Shown here: positions 45,170 through 56,959 of the stretch, in pieces | How positions within the stretch are numbered: the stretch's first letter is position 1 | Layout of the letters: each line of letters begins with the position of its first letter | Assembly: GCF_024139115.2 (NCBI RefSeq) | Contig: NC_085141.1 | Location: 178,696,994 to 178,760,993 of the forward strand | DNA length: 64,000 nt | DNA from: Armigeres subalbatus | Taxonomy: Eukaryota; Arthropoda; Insecta; Diptera; Culicidae | Direction of reading: 5' to 3' | Notes under the pieces: generated by a model | What the model saw: the letters and a program-made list of their open reading frames with translations, nothing else | The model's database searches: none | Told to the model about the DNA's origin: nothing | Made by a program: the position numbers and the translations under genes

Positions 45170-46012
45170 CCTTGGCGGAACTTTTGAAAGATTTCCCGGA
45201 AGAAACTCCGGAGCAATTCCTGGACGGAGGAATTTCGGAATGAACTTTCAGAAAAATTTTTTAACCAACTGCCGGAAGCATTCCAGGAGGGACTTCCGGA
45301 AAATTTCAGGTGGAACTTCCACAGAAACCTTGGAGGAACTTACGGAAAAATTACTGGAGAAACTTCCGGATGAATTCCTGGATGAACTTTCGGAGAAGGA
45401 CCTTCCGGAGGAATTCCAGGAGAAACTTTCGGGATGAATTTTCAGAAAAATGTTTTTCAAAAAAAATTCTATACAAACTTCCGGAGGAACTTCCCAAAGA
45501 ATTCCTGGAGGAACTTCGGGAGAAATACCTGGAGTAAGTTTTTTAAGAATTTCGCGATGAACTTTAAGATTTTTTTTAACAAACTTCCGAAGGATTTCCG
45601 AAATTTCGGAGGAGTGCCTGGAGGAACTTTCGGAGGAATTCCTTGATGAACTTTCAGAAAAATATATGAACAACTTTAAGAAAAAATGTTGAACCTCCTG
45701 AGGAACATCCCGAAGAATTCCTGAAGGACCTCCCGAGGAATTCCTAGAGGAACTTTCGGAGGAATTTCGGGATGAACTTTCACAATATTTCTGTCCAAAC
45801 TTCCGGCGGAATTCCTGGAGAACTTCCGGAGGAATTCCTGGAGCAGCTTTCGTTGAATTCCTGGAGGAACTTCCGGAAAACTCATGGAGCAACTTTCGGA
45901 GGAATTCGAGGAGGACCTTCCAGAAGAATTCCGGAGGAACTTCCAGAGGAATTCCTGGAGGAACTTCCGGATGAATTCCTGCAAGCTTCCAAAGAAATCC
46001 GCAGAAATTTTA
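45170..46012. repeat. 24-bp minisatellite, main block
   Basis: More than 30 degenerate copies of a 24-bp unit made of GGAACTTCCGGA and GGAATTCCTGGA. Because 24 is a multiple of three, long frames exist on both strands (for example 45248-45892 minus, rich in SSSRNSSG). These are by-products of the repeat, with no start context, domain or codon bias of their own. Confidence 0.85.
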
Positions 46013-46167
46013 ATGCATGAAATTAGCTCACGTCTACTCATGCCGCCCCGCTGACAGAAAATGGTATATCACGTCGCCGCCAATAAAATTTCAATCGGCG
46101 CACAGGTCTAGTCATATGGCTACCGGGTAGAACCCATGAACAGAATAACAAAACATGATACGGACTT

Positions 46168-46377
46168 GATTGATTTAAGAGATAAAAGAACAGGCAACAA
46201 TATCAAAAATTTGCACCGAAATATCTTTCAAATATCAAGATATGCTATGGAAAAGAACAAACTAATGGACCATGTGCCATTGATCACTTATTGCAAACAG
46301 CATAACTTGATCTCCTCATGATATTTTAGCGCAAAATATTGATATTGTCGTATGATCTTTTATCTCTTATATCAATC
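46168..46377. mobile_element. MITE with imperfect inverted ends
   Basis: The left arm GATTGATTTAAGAGATAAAA and following CAATATCAAAAATTTG are matched in inverse by CAAAATATTGATATTG and TTTTATCTCTTATATCAATC at the right. About 45 bp of paired ends in a 210-bp unit; no coding capacity. Confidence 0.65.
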
Positions 46378-47479
46378 ATCTCCGCATCTCATTTTGCTAT
46401 CTTTTCAAGATTTGATATTATTGAGCTATTTTCATCTACTCGTATACCAATTCTGCTTCATACGCAGGAGGTCGTGGTTCCAATCCCAGGTCTGTTCCTT
46501 TCCCTTACTTTTTCTTATACGTCCGAACTGGGAATTTCGGGCTCATTCAGTAGCCGCTACGTTGCGAAAGCCGACGGAGGACATATTGTACATATTCACA
46601 TCGGAGTTTTCAGAACATTGTCAATTAATAACCATATTGGGTATGTCATAATACCAAGACGAACGTATGCCATAGAACTTAATACTCCCAAATTCCAATT
46701 AAATTCCGCATGAGATCATGCCAAGTGCAGAGGTATACTCGGCTTGCAGTGTGATAGTGACTGCATCATCATTTCCTCCCCATCCCCGATGACCGTAAGG
46801 ACGTGGCCGGCACCGTGATTGACCATTGAAAAGTTCAGAGCTCTCGGACTGAGCACATTGAAGTTGGAAAGCAACTCCCATGGTCCATCAATTGGTTCCC
46901 TGTACGTTTACGATTGTGTTCTGTTTAATTACGAAGTAGCAACTACGAAATGTACGAGCTGGTGCTTATTTTCTGTTTACTATTCTGTGAGTATTTCTTT
47001 CATTGTTTCTTTTGTTTTAAGGTTTCCGAAAACTCTAGAGCTCCTTATCAACGACGCATTACATTAACATTACATCATGATTTTATCTAATCAAAAATCT
47101 TTGAAGAGTTGGAGAATATTTCGGAACTGCCCACGTATTAGTGATATTTTAGACTTTTTTGTATGCTTTTTAACCTGTTTTAAGCGCACGAGAGAGACAA
47201 CATCACCGCTAGGTGGATTAATTATTGGTTTTTTACTTCTTTTCTGTAAACAAGATGTTAATTGAGTGAAAATGAGTAAAATTTTTGTGAGTGAAAAAGA
47301 AGAATAACCCTCTACAACCCAATTTTTATTTTAGCTTAAAATCCCTATTTTGCTATCTAAAATCGATCTGAACACGGTTTGGGAATTACAACTTTCACAA
47401 TTTGATTTTTTAGAATTATGTTTATTTATTTGTTTGAGTCTTCGAAAATATAAAAAAAATCACACAGACTGGAACCTTA
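46378..47479. other. Gene-free stretch with repeat fragments
   Basis: A possible tRNA-derived box B (GTGGTTCCAATCCCAGG) near 46480 with a CTTTCCCTTACTTTTTC follow-on resembles the SINE at 6189-6655. GACCGTAAGGACGTGGCCGGC near 46790 resembles 16655-16895. CATCACCGCTAGGTGGATTA at about 47201 is the inverse of a motif at 56940. None is complete. Confidence 0.4.
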
Positions 47480-47990
47480 AATATTAATCTTAGATCTGAA
47501 CACATTTTTCGACATAGTAAAATCAAACAAGAGCTACACATCATTAAAACGGTGACAACACACATCTAGCGGATTATTTTGTCCATAAAGAGTCCGATGC
47601 GCTGCACGACGAAAGAAATCAAATCGCCTGGTTACCCTTTCTGGAGCGTTGAACCGAAGCTTTCCCAAGAGTTCAGAACAGTCGATATTGCCTTGGAGCA
47701 GGTCAAAAATCAGCAAACGTTGGAGAAACTCACGTCGCTGTTGTAGCGTTGGTAAATTAATCAAGGCACATCGTTGTTGGTACGGTGGAAGAAACTCACG
47801 TGTTCGCCACGGAAGGTACCGAAGTGCATATCGTATGAAAACCTTCTAGACTCGTTCCAGACGAGCGATTTGCACGGCATGATACGGGGCCCAGATAGTA
47901 ACACCATATTCCAAAATACTTCGAACAAGCGAAACGTATAACGATTTGAGGCAATAAACGTCGGTGAAGGTCCTCGTGTTACGCCTTATC
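47480..47990 (-). pseudogene. LINE RT C-terminal fragment (Jockey-like)
   Basis: Minus-strand translation reads SLYVSLVRSILEYGVTIWAPYH, a stop, then INLPTLQQRREFLQRLLIFDLL and a cysteine-bearing tail (NPLDVCCHRFNDV). This is the usual post-palm region of Jockey-group elements. There is at least one in-frame stop near 47848, and everything upstream is missing. A dead 5'-truncated insertion. Confidence 0.8.
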
Positions 47991-48319
47991 GCCGTTTTTC
48001 AAGTTTTTTATCCAATCAAATAGTTTCTTGAATCTATAAATCTTTTTTGATTTTTCAACATATTTGAGAGTTTGAAAATTCCTATCCAATGCTGTCGCAT
48101 TTTTTTTAATTTTCAGAGTTATTTTTTTATTTTCCGTGTAACAAGTTGGATAAATATTTTAGAGTGTAACATTCACCACTATAACCTTTTATTGAATAAG
48201 GTTAGTTGTAGAAAAATACTGAACTACAAATATTTCACTCTTTAAAGGTATGGGGGCTACCTCCAGCGATGCATAAGCCGGAAGGGGTACCACTCAAGAA
48301 GAAGGTTGAGAACCGCTGC
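47991..48319. other. Gene-free stretch with a hAT-like end
   Basis: AT-rich DNA. GGTTGAGAACCGCTG near 48302-48318 resembles the right terminus of a hAT element; its partner was not found. Confidence 0.35.
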
Positions 48320-49500
48320 TCTTAACTATTCTTGAGTTCATGTCTTGAAAGCCAGTAAGGTCAACAAAGCTGAATAGCTCCAAGAGACATCAATTCTATA
48401 TTATGAACATGTCACAATATTCCCATCAGGACCTCAACTGCTCTCTGAACTATTCTTGTGCTAAGATCTTGAAGTTCTGTATGGCAGAGGTTCCCAAACT
48501 TTTAGACATGCGACCCACCTAGCAGAATCCCATATTGCTTGCGACCCACCAGGTACCAAATGCATTCACTTTGCAAAATTAGATAAAAAGGAGTTCGCGT
48601 TAGATTGGACAAATCATAATAAATTGCTTCATACTCCATGTATTGTCACAAATTTCGTCAATATTTTAGATTGGATGTGGTTTAGATTTGGATAAGATTT
48701 GAATTGAAGTTGGATTGGATTTGAAATTTATTCAGATTGGATTTGAATTGGATTTCGGTTTGATTAGGATTGGATTTGGATTGGATTTGAAGTAGATTTG
48801 GATTGGATTTTAAAAAGATTTAGATTTTATTTAGATTGGATTCGAATTGGATTAGGATTGGTTTTGGATTGGGTTCGGGGTTTAGATTTAGATTGTATAG
48901 GACTTTTTTCTACTTGCCCAAATATCGTATAACAAAAAAAGTCCGTTGACCTCGTCAGGTTTGTTGTTCTTTAATCATCAAATCATTACTTAGATCCTAA
49001 TTCAAAATATGGAATAGATTTGTGAGACAAAATAGTAACAATAATGTGAATTATGATTTGTCTTTCGCGACCCACCACTGAACAGACCACGACCCCCCTG
49101 GGGGTCGCGACCCACAGTTTGGGAACCTCTTCTGTATGGTCTTTACCTTTATGTTTAAGGTTGGCATAGCCCCATGGAACACAATTTCACCAATGTAAAA
49201 AAATCTATAAACATATTTCACTCATGTCAAAAATTTATCAAAACATCAATGCTGCTTCAAACTATTCTTGAGTTCGTATCTTGAAGGTCTGCATGGTCCA
49301 CTGGATACCGGTCTTACTTTTGAGTTGGAATAGCTGCATTGAACACCCATTGAACACTCCATTCGTACCTAAGAATCATACAATGATAACTTTTGAAACG
49401 TTTCTTTACATTGCATATAAACTATATAACAATATTTGCCTCATAGCGCCAAATATGCATTTTTTCCTTTTAAATTGCTTTGTTGAACAGTAACGCTACT
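48320..49500. repeat. Diverged tandem repeat interrupted by a hAT MITE
   Basis: The phrase AACTATTCTTGAGTTC followed by a TCTTGAAGG-like word recurs at about 48326, 48449 and 49259, linked to TTGGAATAGCTGCATTGAACAC-like text. The middle copy is split by the element at 48485-49131. Confidence 0.5.
48485..49131. mobile_element. hAT-type non-autonomous element, 8-bp duplication
   Basis: Left end CAGAGGTTCCCAAAC and right end GTTTGGGAACCTCTT are inverted, flanked by the 8-bp direct repeat CTGTATGG (48477-48484 and 49132-49139). Subterminal GCGACCCACC words are also inverted. The interior holds an 11-12 bp GATTGGATTTGA-type tandem run (about 48670-48890). No transposase. These are textbook hAT features. 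Confidence 0.88.
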
Positions 49501-50159
49501 ACTAAAGTGATCACTACTGAGAAATCAAAAATCGTATTGTTTTACTATACAAATACAATATAATCAATTGTATTTTGAACAGTTTTGTTCAGATATTTCA
49601 ACAATATTTTAACCATACACTCTATTGTGTGACGAAAAAATGTATGGAAAAATCTCAGATTTTGTATAGTTACGGTACTTAACAACCCGTACATTCTATT
49701 GCGAAAACTTCATTTACATTTGAGTAAATGGTTCATAACAATGCATTCTAATGTATTTCTTTGGTTTCATTTACAATATAATTTATTGCCAATTTAATGT
49801 TATTAACCCTTTTGTTACCGACAAAAAAAAACACCCTTACGTTACCGACAGGGTACCCGGGTACCCACGGACTTAAAATGATCATAACATTGTCAGTTTT
49901 TCACCGATTTTGACGATTTTGGTTGCTACGGATGCAGGAACTTACCCGCTATTCGATACATGTTACAGAGAACCGATTCGGATTACCTGGTAACCGGAAT
50001 TCCGGATTAACTGGGCCAAGTCCCAAAGTATGTGTAAATTGAAGATATATATTCAACCAAATGAAGATTTCTTGCGTCATGACTAATAAACTTCGTTGGA
50101 AATTTAATGAATATAACTTAACTACGTTACAGGACCATCTTATGATTAAATCCCGGAAC

Positions 50160-51200
50160 GGTTATTCCGGAAACAGGTTCCCGTCGGGCCTAAAGTGGCC
50201 ACAAACTTATTCTGAAGAAACCCTGGCAATATGGGTATCAAAATTCATGAAGTTGTTTAGGAAGTATGATCTGATAAGTAATTGGACCATAGGATGGTTT
50301 GACAACGGACCGGTCATCCTGGAACAGGTTCCCGTGGGGCCTAAAGTGGCCACTAACTCATTTTGAAGAAACCCTGGCAATATGGGTATCAAAATTCATG
50401 AAATTGTTTCAGAAGCATGATCTGATAAGTAATTGGACCATTGGATGGCCTAAAGTGGCCACAAACTCATTTTTAAGAAACCCTGGCAATATGGGTATTA
50501 AAATTCATGAAATTGTATCGGAAGCATGATCCGATAAGTGATTGGACCATTGGATGGTTTGACAACGGACCGGTCATCCTGAAACAGGTTCCCGTGGGGC
50601 CTAAAGTGGCCACAAACTTATTCTGAAGAAACCCTGGCAATATGGGTATCAAAATTCATGAAGTTGTTTAGGAAGTATGATCTGATAAGTAATTGGACCA
50701 TAGGATGGTTTGACAACGGACCGGTCATCCTGGAACAGGTTCCCGTGGGGCCTAAAGTGGCCACAAACTCATTTTGAAGAAACCCTGGCAATATGGGTAT
50801 CAAAATTCATGAAATTGTTTCAGAAGCATGATCTGATAAGTAATTGGACCATTGGATGGTTTGACAACGGACCGGTCATCCTGGAACAAGTTCCCGTGGG
50901 GCCTAAAGTGGCCACAAACTCATTTTGAAGAAACCCTGGCAATATGGGTATCAAAATTCATGAAATTGTATCGGAAGCATGATCCGATAAGTAATTGGAC
51001 CATAGGATGGTTTGACAACGGACCGGTCATCCTGGAACAGGTTCCCGTGGGGCCTAAAGTGGCCACAAACTCATTCTGAAGAAATCCTGGCAATGTGGGT
51101 ATCAAAATTCATGACATTGTATCGGAAGCATGATACGGTAAGTAATTGGACCATACATAGGATGGTTTGACAATGGATGGGTATCAAAATTCATGAAAAT
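50160..51200 (+). repeat. 151-bp tandem array, left arm
   Basis: ATGGGTATCAAAATTCATG recurs with its GGGTA at 50233, 50384, 50493, 50644, 50795, 50946 and 51097. The period is exactly 151 bp except one 109-bp monomer with a 42-bp loss. Monomers are nearly identical, more so than those of the right arm. Confidence 0.92.
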
Positions 51201-51639
51201 GTCTCGGAAGCAGTATCTTTTGGGTTATTAGGCCATAAGATGGTTTGACAATGGACCGGTCATTCTCAAACAGTTTTCTGAGGGGACCCTCATTTAGAAG
51301 AAACACTTGCTATCTTCTTTTTCCGTTATTTCTTGTCAAAAAGACTTAAAAATTCTTGACAGGTACTCAGAAATTATTTATAATGAACCACAGGCGCTGT
51401 AAGTATCATTGGTGTTTGCTGAATAATGTGGTGACAAAATGGATCAAAAACGTGACGGAGGTAGATAAAATCGGGGAGTGACAAAATCGGGTCAACACTG
51501 TGTAACTTTTCACTTCTCTCTTCTCTCTTGTCATTTCTCTCATTTCCCTTTTAACTTTCCACTTCTCACTTCTTACTATTCACTCCTCACTTCTCATTCG
51601 ACTCAATAACCATTCGGCCTAACATCCATTCAGCCTAAT

Positions 51640-53560
51640 GACCCAACATCAGTCCCATCTTCTTGGAAAACATGTTTCCGAAAATATTCCAAGAATTTTG
51701 ATGCCAGGGTGTCTTCTAAATGAGTTTGTGGCCACTGAAGGCCTTTCGGCAACTTGTTCTAGGATGACTATTCTGGTTGATATCCATCCTATGGTTTCAA
51801 CTTTATGGATAACATATTTCCGAAACAATTCCAAGAGTTTTCATACCCATATTGCCAGGGTTTATTTTAAATGAATTTATGGTTGCTTTAGGCCTCCGGG
51901 AAACTGTACAAGAATTACAATTCCGGTTGATATCTATCCTATGGTCTCAACTACACGAAAAACATGTTTCCGGAAAAATTCCAAGAATTTTGATACTAAT
52001 ATTGCCAGTGTTTAGAAGGGGGTCCCGTAGCATAGTTGGCTATACGTTCGCCTTACAAGCGAATGGTCATGGGTTCGATTCCCAGCCCCTCCACCAAACC
52101 CTCGTCAGTCGCCGGATCCGCAGCCCATACGGTGGCGTTCTGGGGTGCACGCCTTACCGTCACTGCTGCTTGATGGCGACTGACAACTTGTTCTTCTCGG
52201 AGGCATTCCTCCAACGTTACCCGGATAAATGGCAACCGAACAATGCAACGATCATTGGATAGACGACATGGACAAACGGACACAATGGACTCACGATGAG
52301 ATGGACAAGCAACGACAACAATAATGATAATGGAAAATCTAAAAATAGATTCTGTGTGGATTCTGGCAGCAGAATGTCACAGTAGATCTCGGCACAGTAG
52401 CGGTTAAGTAACACAGAGTGCCTACCAAATAAAGAGAGGAATAAAAAAAAATTGCCAGTGTTTATTCTAAATGAGTTTTTGGCCACTACTGGCCTTTCGG
52501 CAACTTGTTCCAGAATGACCGTTCCTGTTGATATCCATCCTATGGTCTCAACTACATGAAAAACATGTTTCCGAAACAATTCCAAGAATTTTGATACCCA
52601 TATTGCCAGGGATTCTCCCAAATGAATTTATGGTCACTGTAGGCCCTCCGGGAACCTGTTCCAGAATGACCATTCCGGTTGATATCCATCCTATGGTCTC
52701 AACTACATGGAAAACATGTTTCCGGAACAATTCCAAGAATTTTGATACCCATATTGCTAGGGTTTATTCTAAATGAGTTTTTGGCCTCTACGGGCCCTCC
52801 GGGAGCCTGTTCCAGAATGACCGTTCCGGTTCATATCCATCCTATGGTTTCAACTATATGAATAACATGTTTCCGGAACAATTCCAAGAATTTTGATACC
52901 CATATTGCTAGGGTTTATTCTAAATGAGTTTTTGGCCCCTACGGGCCCTCCGGGAACCTGTTCCAGAATGACCGTTCCGGTTCATATCCATCCTATGGTT
53001 TCAACTATATCATTAACATGTTTCCGAAACAATTTCAAGAATTTTGATACCCATATTTCCAGGGTTTATTCTAAACGAGTTTTTGGCCCCTACGGGCCCT
53101 CCGGGAACCTGTTCCAGAATGACCGTTCCGGTTCATATCCATCCTATGGTTTCAACTATATGAATAACATGTTTCCGAAACAATTCCAAGAAATTTGATA
53201 CCCATATTGCTAGGGTTTATTCTAAATGAATTTTTGGCCCCTACGGGCCCTCCGGGAACCTGTTCCAGAATGACCATTTCGGTTCATATCCATCCTATGG
53301 TTTCAACTACATGGAAAATATGTTTCCGGAACAATTCCAAGAATTTTGATACCCATATTGCTAGGGTTTATTCTAAATGAGTTTTTGGCCACTACGGGCC
53401 CTCCGGGAACCTGTTCCAGAATGACCGTTCCGGTTCATATCCATCCTATGGTTTCAACTATATCATTAACATGTTTCCGAAACAATTTCAAGAATTTTGA
53501 TACCCATATTGCCAGGAATGAATTTGCGGCCACTATAGGGCCCACGGGAACCTATTCCGG
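51640..53560 (-). repeat. 151-bp tandem array, right arm (inverted)
   Basis: These are the same monomers on the other strand: TTTTGATACCCATATTGC at 52743, 52894, 53045, 53196, 53347 and 53498, again 151 bp apart. Older, more divergent copies lie at 51690-52014. The array is interrupted by the SINE at 52015-52450. Confidence 0.92.
52015..52450 (+). mobile_element. Complete tRNA-derived SINE, Val(UAC)-like head
   Basis: The 14-bp target duplication ATTGCCAGTGTTTA (52001-52014, 52451-52464) bounds it exactly. The head folds as a cloverleaf. The anticodon stem TTCGC/GCGAA is perfect with loop CTTACAA (UAC in the anticodon place), the T arm is ATGGG-TTCGATT-CCCAG, and the acceptor GAAGGGG pairs with CCCCTCC except for one mismatch. 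The body continues to AATAAAGAGAGGAAT and a poly-A tail. It inserted into one monomer of the 151-bp array, which resumes after it. Confidence 0.9.
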
Positions 53561-54119
53561 GATGTCCGTTCCGAGTCCATATGACCACGTGGTCCTAATA
53601 CGTTGGGAAGTCATAACCCTCGAATTTTCTGCGAAACTGGTAACTCAGGATACAAGAAATCATCATTTGGATTCTATAAGATCAACTTCTCCATTTTTGA
53701 GACATGGTCTAGCAAATCCGGAACTCCGGTGACCAGGTAATCCGGATCGGTCCTTTGTGACATGGATCGGATAGAGGATGAATTTCTTAATCCATAGCAA
53801 ATGGAATCGTCCAAATCGGTTGAAAACTGACGAAGTTATGGTCATACCAAAACGTGGGTACCCGGGTACCCTGTCGGTACGTTACGGGGTAAAAATATTC
53901 AGAAGCCCCTCCCCAAGCCCCCCCTTACTGGATTTTCATTTTCGTACCACCCAAACCTTAATTTTGCCGAGTTTGAAGATGTCACGGAGTTTCAATTTTC
54001 TGCGATGTTTAGAACCCTAAAAAAATTTCACTTGAAAACGAAAAAGGTACCCGGGTACCCTGTCGGTAACAAAAGGGTTAATAGTAGTGTTGCAAAAAAA
54101 TGTATTGTTATTCTACTGT

Positions 54120-54700
54120 ATTTTTTATTCGGGTATTCGCCTCCTCCATGTACCACCTTAATCTTGACTGTCAAAAAACTTCTCTCTCGCTTATTGCAAT
54201 TGGTGAGCCGCATAAAATCTCCGCCTATAATTTCGATCCTTGCTCTCCTGCCATACCCCTTCGGGAAGATACTGTGGTCATTTTACAGATTCAAATTTGA
54301 AACTGCCGCAAAAAGTAGCCAGGACGTATGAATTCAATTTCATTTTGCTAACCAAACTTCAAAACTTATTTTTTCATCCCACATTGGAGTCCATTTGCTT
54401 GATTAGTTCCCGAGTTATGTATAAATGTGCGTTTTATTTGTAGGAGAGGCCCCCCCCCCCCCCTTCTAGAGCGGGGAAGGGTCCACATGCCAAATTCTGT
54501 TCCATTTGCTTGATTAGTTCTCGATGCAGAAATTTGTGTTTTATTTGTATGAGCTGGGAGGAGTCTCCAACCATCTTAGGATCCTTACCCGGACCCAAAA
54601 ACACATGCATACAAAATTATCACGCCGATAGGTTCAATAGTTTTCGATTCTATAAGGTTCAGACAGATAGAAATGCATTTTTATGTATATAAGATAACGA
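54120..54700 (-). repeat. Dispersed repeat fragment with CTATAAGGTTCAGACAGA
   Basis: The stretch ends with CGATAGGTTCAATAGTTTTCG and CTATAAGGTTCAGACAGA, the inverse of the phrase in copy B (about 39590-39640). It contains two ATTTGCTTGATTAGTTC words (54392, 54504). An old fragment of the same dispersed family. Confidence 0.5.
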
Positions 54701-54798
54701 AATGTTTCAGATAAATCTTCATGTAACGAGTGTTTGGAATATGAACCTGATCGGGATTTGAGTAAAAACGGTATTTGCCATTCATTATTTGAAAATCG

Positions 54799-55092
54799 GG
54801 GCCCTCCTTAGCCGTGCGGTAAGATGCGCAGCTACAAAGCAAGACCATGCTGAGGGTGGCTGGGTTCGATTCCCGGTGCCGGTCTAGGCAATTTTCGGAT
54901 TGGAAATTGTCTCGATTTCCCTGGGCATTAAAGTATCATCGTGTTAGCCTCATAATATACGAATGCAAAAAAGGTAAACTGGCTTAGAAACCTCGCAGTT
55001 AATAACTATGGAAGTGCTTAATGAACACTAAGCTGCGAGGCGGCTCTGTCCCATTGTGGGGATGTAATGCCAATAAGAAGAAGAAGAAGAAG
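54799..55092 (+). mobile_element. Full-length Feilai SINE
   Basis: The target duplication ATTTGAAAATCG (54787-54798, 55093-55104) bounds it. A tRNA-like head (TAGCCGTGCGGTAAGATGC box A region, GGGTTCGATTCCCGG box B), a body with AAACCTCGCAGTTAATAAC, CACTAAGCTGCGAGGCGG and TGTGGGGATGTAATG, and a (AAG)n tail are all present. This is the best preserved Feilai copy in the window. Confidence 0.9.
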
Positions 55093-55104
55093 ATTTGAAA
55101 ATCG

Positions 55105-56145
55105 TCATAGATGTTATCAGGCTTTTCTACAATTTGTGTAAAAGTGTAGGATTATTTCCAATGTTGCAATTAATCAGAAGAAGAATATCGTTTAACGTCC
55201 ATGTAATTGAATAACGAATATCTAATTTCGAAACGCTAAAAAATACTAAGACATCTTACTCGCACCTGCTTCGTGCTTAATTCTATCTCAACGCACTAAA
55301 AAACTCAATCGACAGTTCGATATACATTGCAGGTTCGTGCGGTGCTCAACGATCTGTGAGAATAATGTCTACGGTCCCTTGAGTGAGAACTGGGACTAAC
55401 CCAGAAGCAGGGACACACATTCCAATCTAGTCACGGCTGGTGAGCATGGCAACTGAACAGTAGAATAAATGCCAACGAAAAAAGATTTAGTAGGTAAATA
55501 GTCGGAAGGGGGATCGTCTTCTTCGGTTTGTCGCTTCACTTTTTTCGAACATCTTGAGAACAACTTGAAACTTGTCTCCTCGAGAAGTGCTCTACCATCC
55601 CCACCTTCTGGCTGCCTAGAGAAAGAAAAAAATAAAGCAGCGACAATCTCGAAAGGCGAATCCCAAGTGAAAGAATCCTCCCGAGGCACTCCAGAGATTT
55701 CGTTCCAAGATACATACTTTTCTTTTTTCATCATTTCCCTGTCTCATCTCGTCATACTGCCGCGCCGCCGCAAGCACCACTTTTGTTTGATTTGATGATG
55801 AAATCAGTGTGGAAAATGTAGATTTCGTTTTGCGCCATTATTTCCAGTGCTAAAAGACAAATGCGTCTCGCTGCCAGTGCCGATGGAGTTTTCCAATCAG
55901 TAGTTTGAGGTAGCATTCCTAATGAGTTTTCTTTTGTTCTTTCGACAGAGATCTTCGTCTAGTGCGTATTTTGAATTTGTATGTGCTTTGTTTTATTCCT
56001 CCTCTGAGATTGATGATTTAAAGATAGTAGGGTGTGGCGGGGTGAATTAAATTCCATTCAGTTCAATATTTGGAAACTATTTCTTTTTTATTATTATTCA
56101 ATAATTTTCACTTCTTAAGCCAAAATATTGACAGATGGCAACTTA
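55105..56145. other. About 1 kb of apparently unique DNA
   Basis: Less repetitive than its surroundings and with mixed base composition from 55260 to 55800, but no exon or domain could be recognised. The frame 55396-55734 (minus) shows no family motif. Confidence 0.35.
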
Positions 56146-56149
56146 ATGC

Positions 56150-56400
56150 AGTCTCCAGTAGTCTTGTTAGCAAAGGCGAAGGATTGCCAATCCAGAGATG
56201 GCGAGTTCGATTCTCGGTCCGGTCTAGGATGTTTACGGATTGGAAACTTTCTCGACACCCTGGGCATAGTGTATCCATTATACGTGCCACACAAGATACT
56301 AACTCATGCAATGGCGGCCATAGAAATGCTTTCAATTAATAACTGAGGAAGTGCTAATAGTATACTAAGTTGAAAAACCGGTCAAGAGCCATTGAAGAAG
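56150..56400 (+). mobile_element. Feilai-type SINE, diverged
   Basis: A tRNA-like head (TCTTGTTAGCAAAGGCGAAGG, GAGTTCGATTCTCGG box B) is followed by CCGGTCTAGGATGTTTACGG and a decayed Feilai body. It ends GAAGAAGAAGAAAAAC. Confidence 0.75.
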
Positions 56401-56959
56401 AAGAAAAACTTATTGTAGTAGGGGAAACTGGACACACGTGATCCCCGGGGACACATGATCCCCCCCTGTTTTCTCGAAACCTAATAAAATGTTTATACCA
56501 CTGATTTGTGTAAAAAGATCCGTTAAACAAATAATTGAATCTGAGTTACATTTGATGTTAGTTCCTTTATGTATATGGGTTTTAGAAAGGTTTTAATATT
56601 TTAGCGTTCTCAATTCTTTTTTTCTGCAAAGGTAGAAAGTTTAATAACTTTGAATATATCCAACCAAAACGTGTCAAATTTTTACTGGACGCAGTTTTAT
56701 TATTGCAGAATTGAATAAGCTCATTAAATTGATTATTGCTCATTTCAAATTGAGTGGATAAATAAACTCAACATGGATACACTTGATCCCCCACAGTATG
56801 GACACACTTGATCCCGTAATTGCCTACATTAAGGCGTTTGTTGTATTCCATTGCATTTGTATATTATTGTACATATTACATGCAACTTATTGATCTGTTA
56901 TGATTCGTTTCCGTTATTAAAAGTTAAAAACCCAGATTAATCCACCTAGCGGTGATGGT

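Larger units (their letters stand above)
49807..54077. mobile_element. 4.27-kb TTAA foldback element, piggyBac-like ends
   Basis: TTAA lies at 49803-49806 and 54078-54081. The ends are a perfect 17-bp inverted repeat CCCTTTTGTTACCGACA. A second inverted motif, GACAGGGTACCCGGGTACCC, lies inside (about 49848-49867 left, 53855-53876 right, once more beside the right end). The next about 150 bp of each arm (GATTACCTGGTAACCGG opposite its inverse near 53720) are complementary though diverged. The bulk of each arm is a tandem array of 151-bp monomers, inverted between arms. CCC ends with TTAA target duplication are the piggyBac hallmark. No transposase ORF exists, so it must have been moved in trans. 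A SINE sits in the right arm. Confidence 0.85.

Noticed and set aside
45248..45892. 214-codon minus-strand frame rich in SSSRNSSG
   Set aside because: It lies wholly within the 24-bp minisatellite and arises from its frame-preserving period.
46819..47265. Two small plus-strand frames, considered as genes
   Set aside because: No domain, start context or splice signals; surrounding sequence is repeat debris.
50061..53732. Frames such as WVSKFMKLF repeated in the foldback arms
   Set aside because: They are products of the 151-bp monomer; 151 is not divisible by three and no frame spans the array.
55300..55400. Possible exon after TTGCAG near 55332
   Set aside because: The reading frames close quickly and no donor or homologous peptide is seen.
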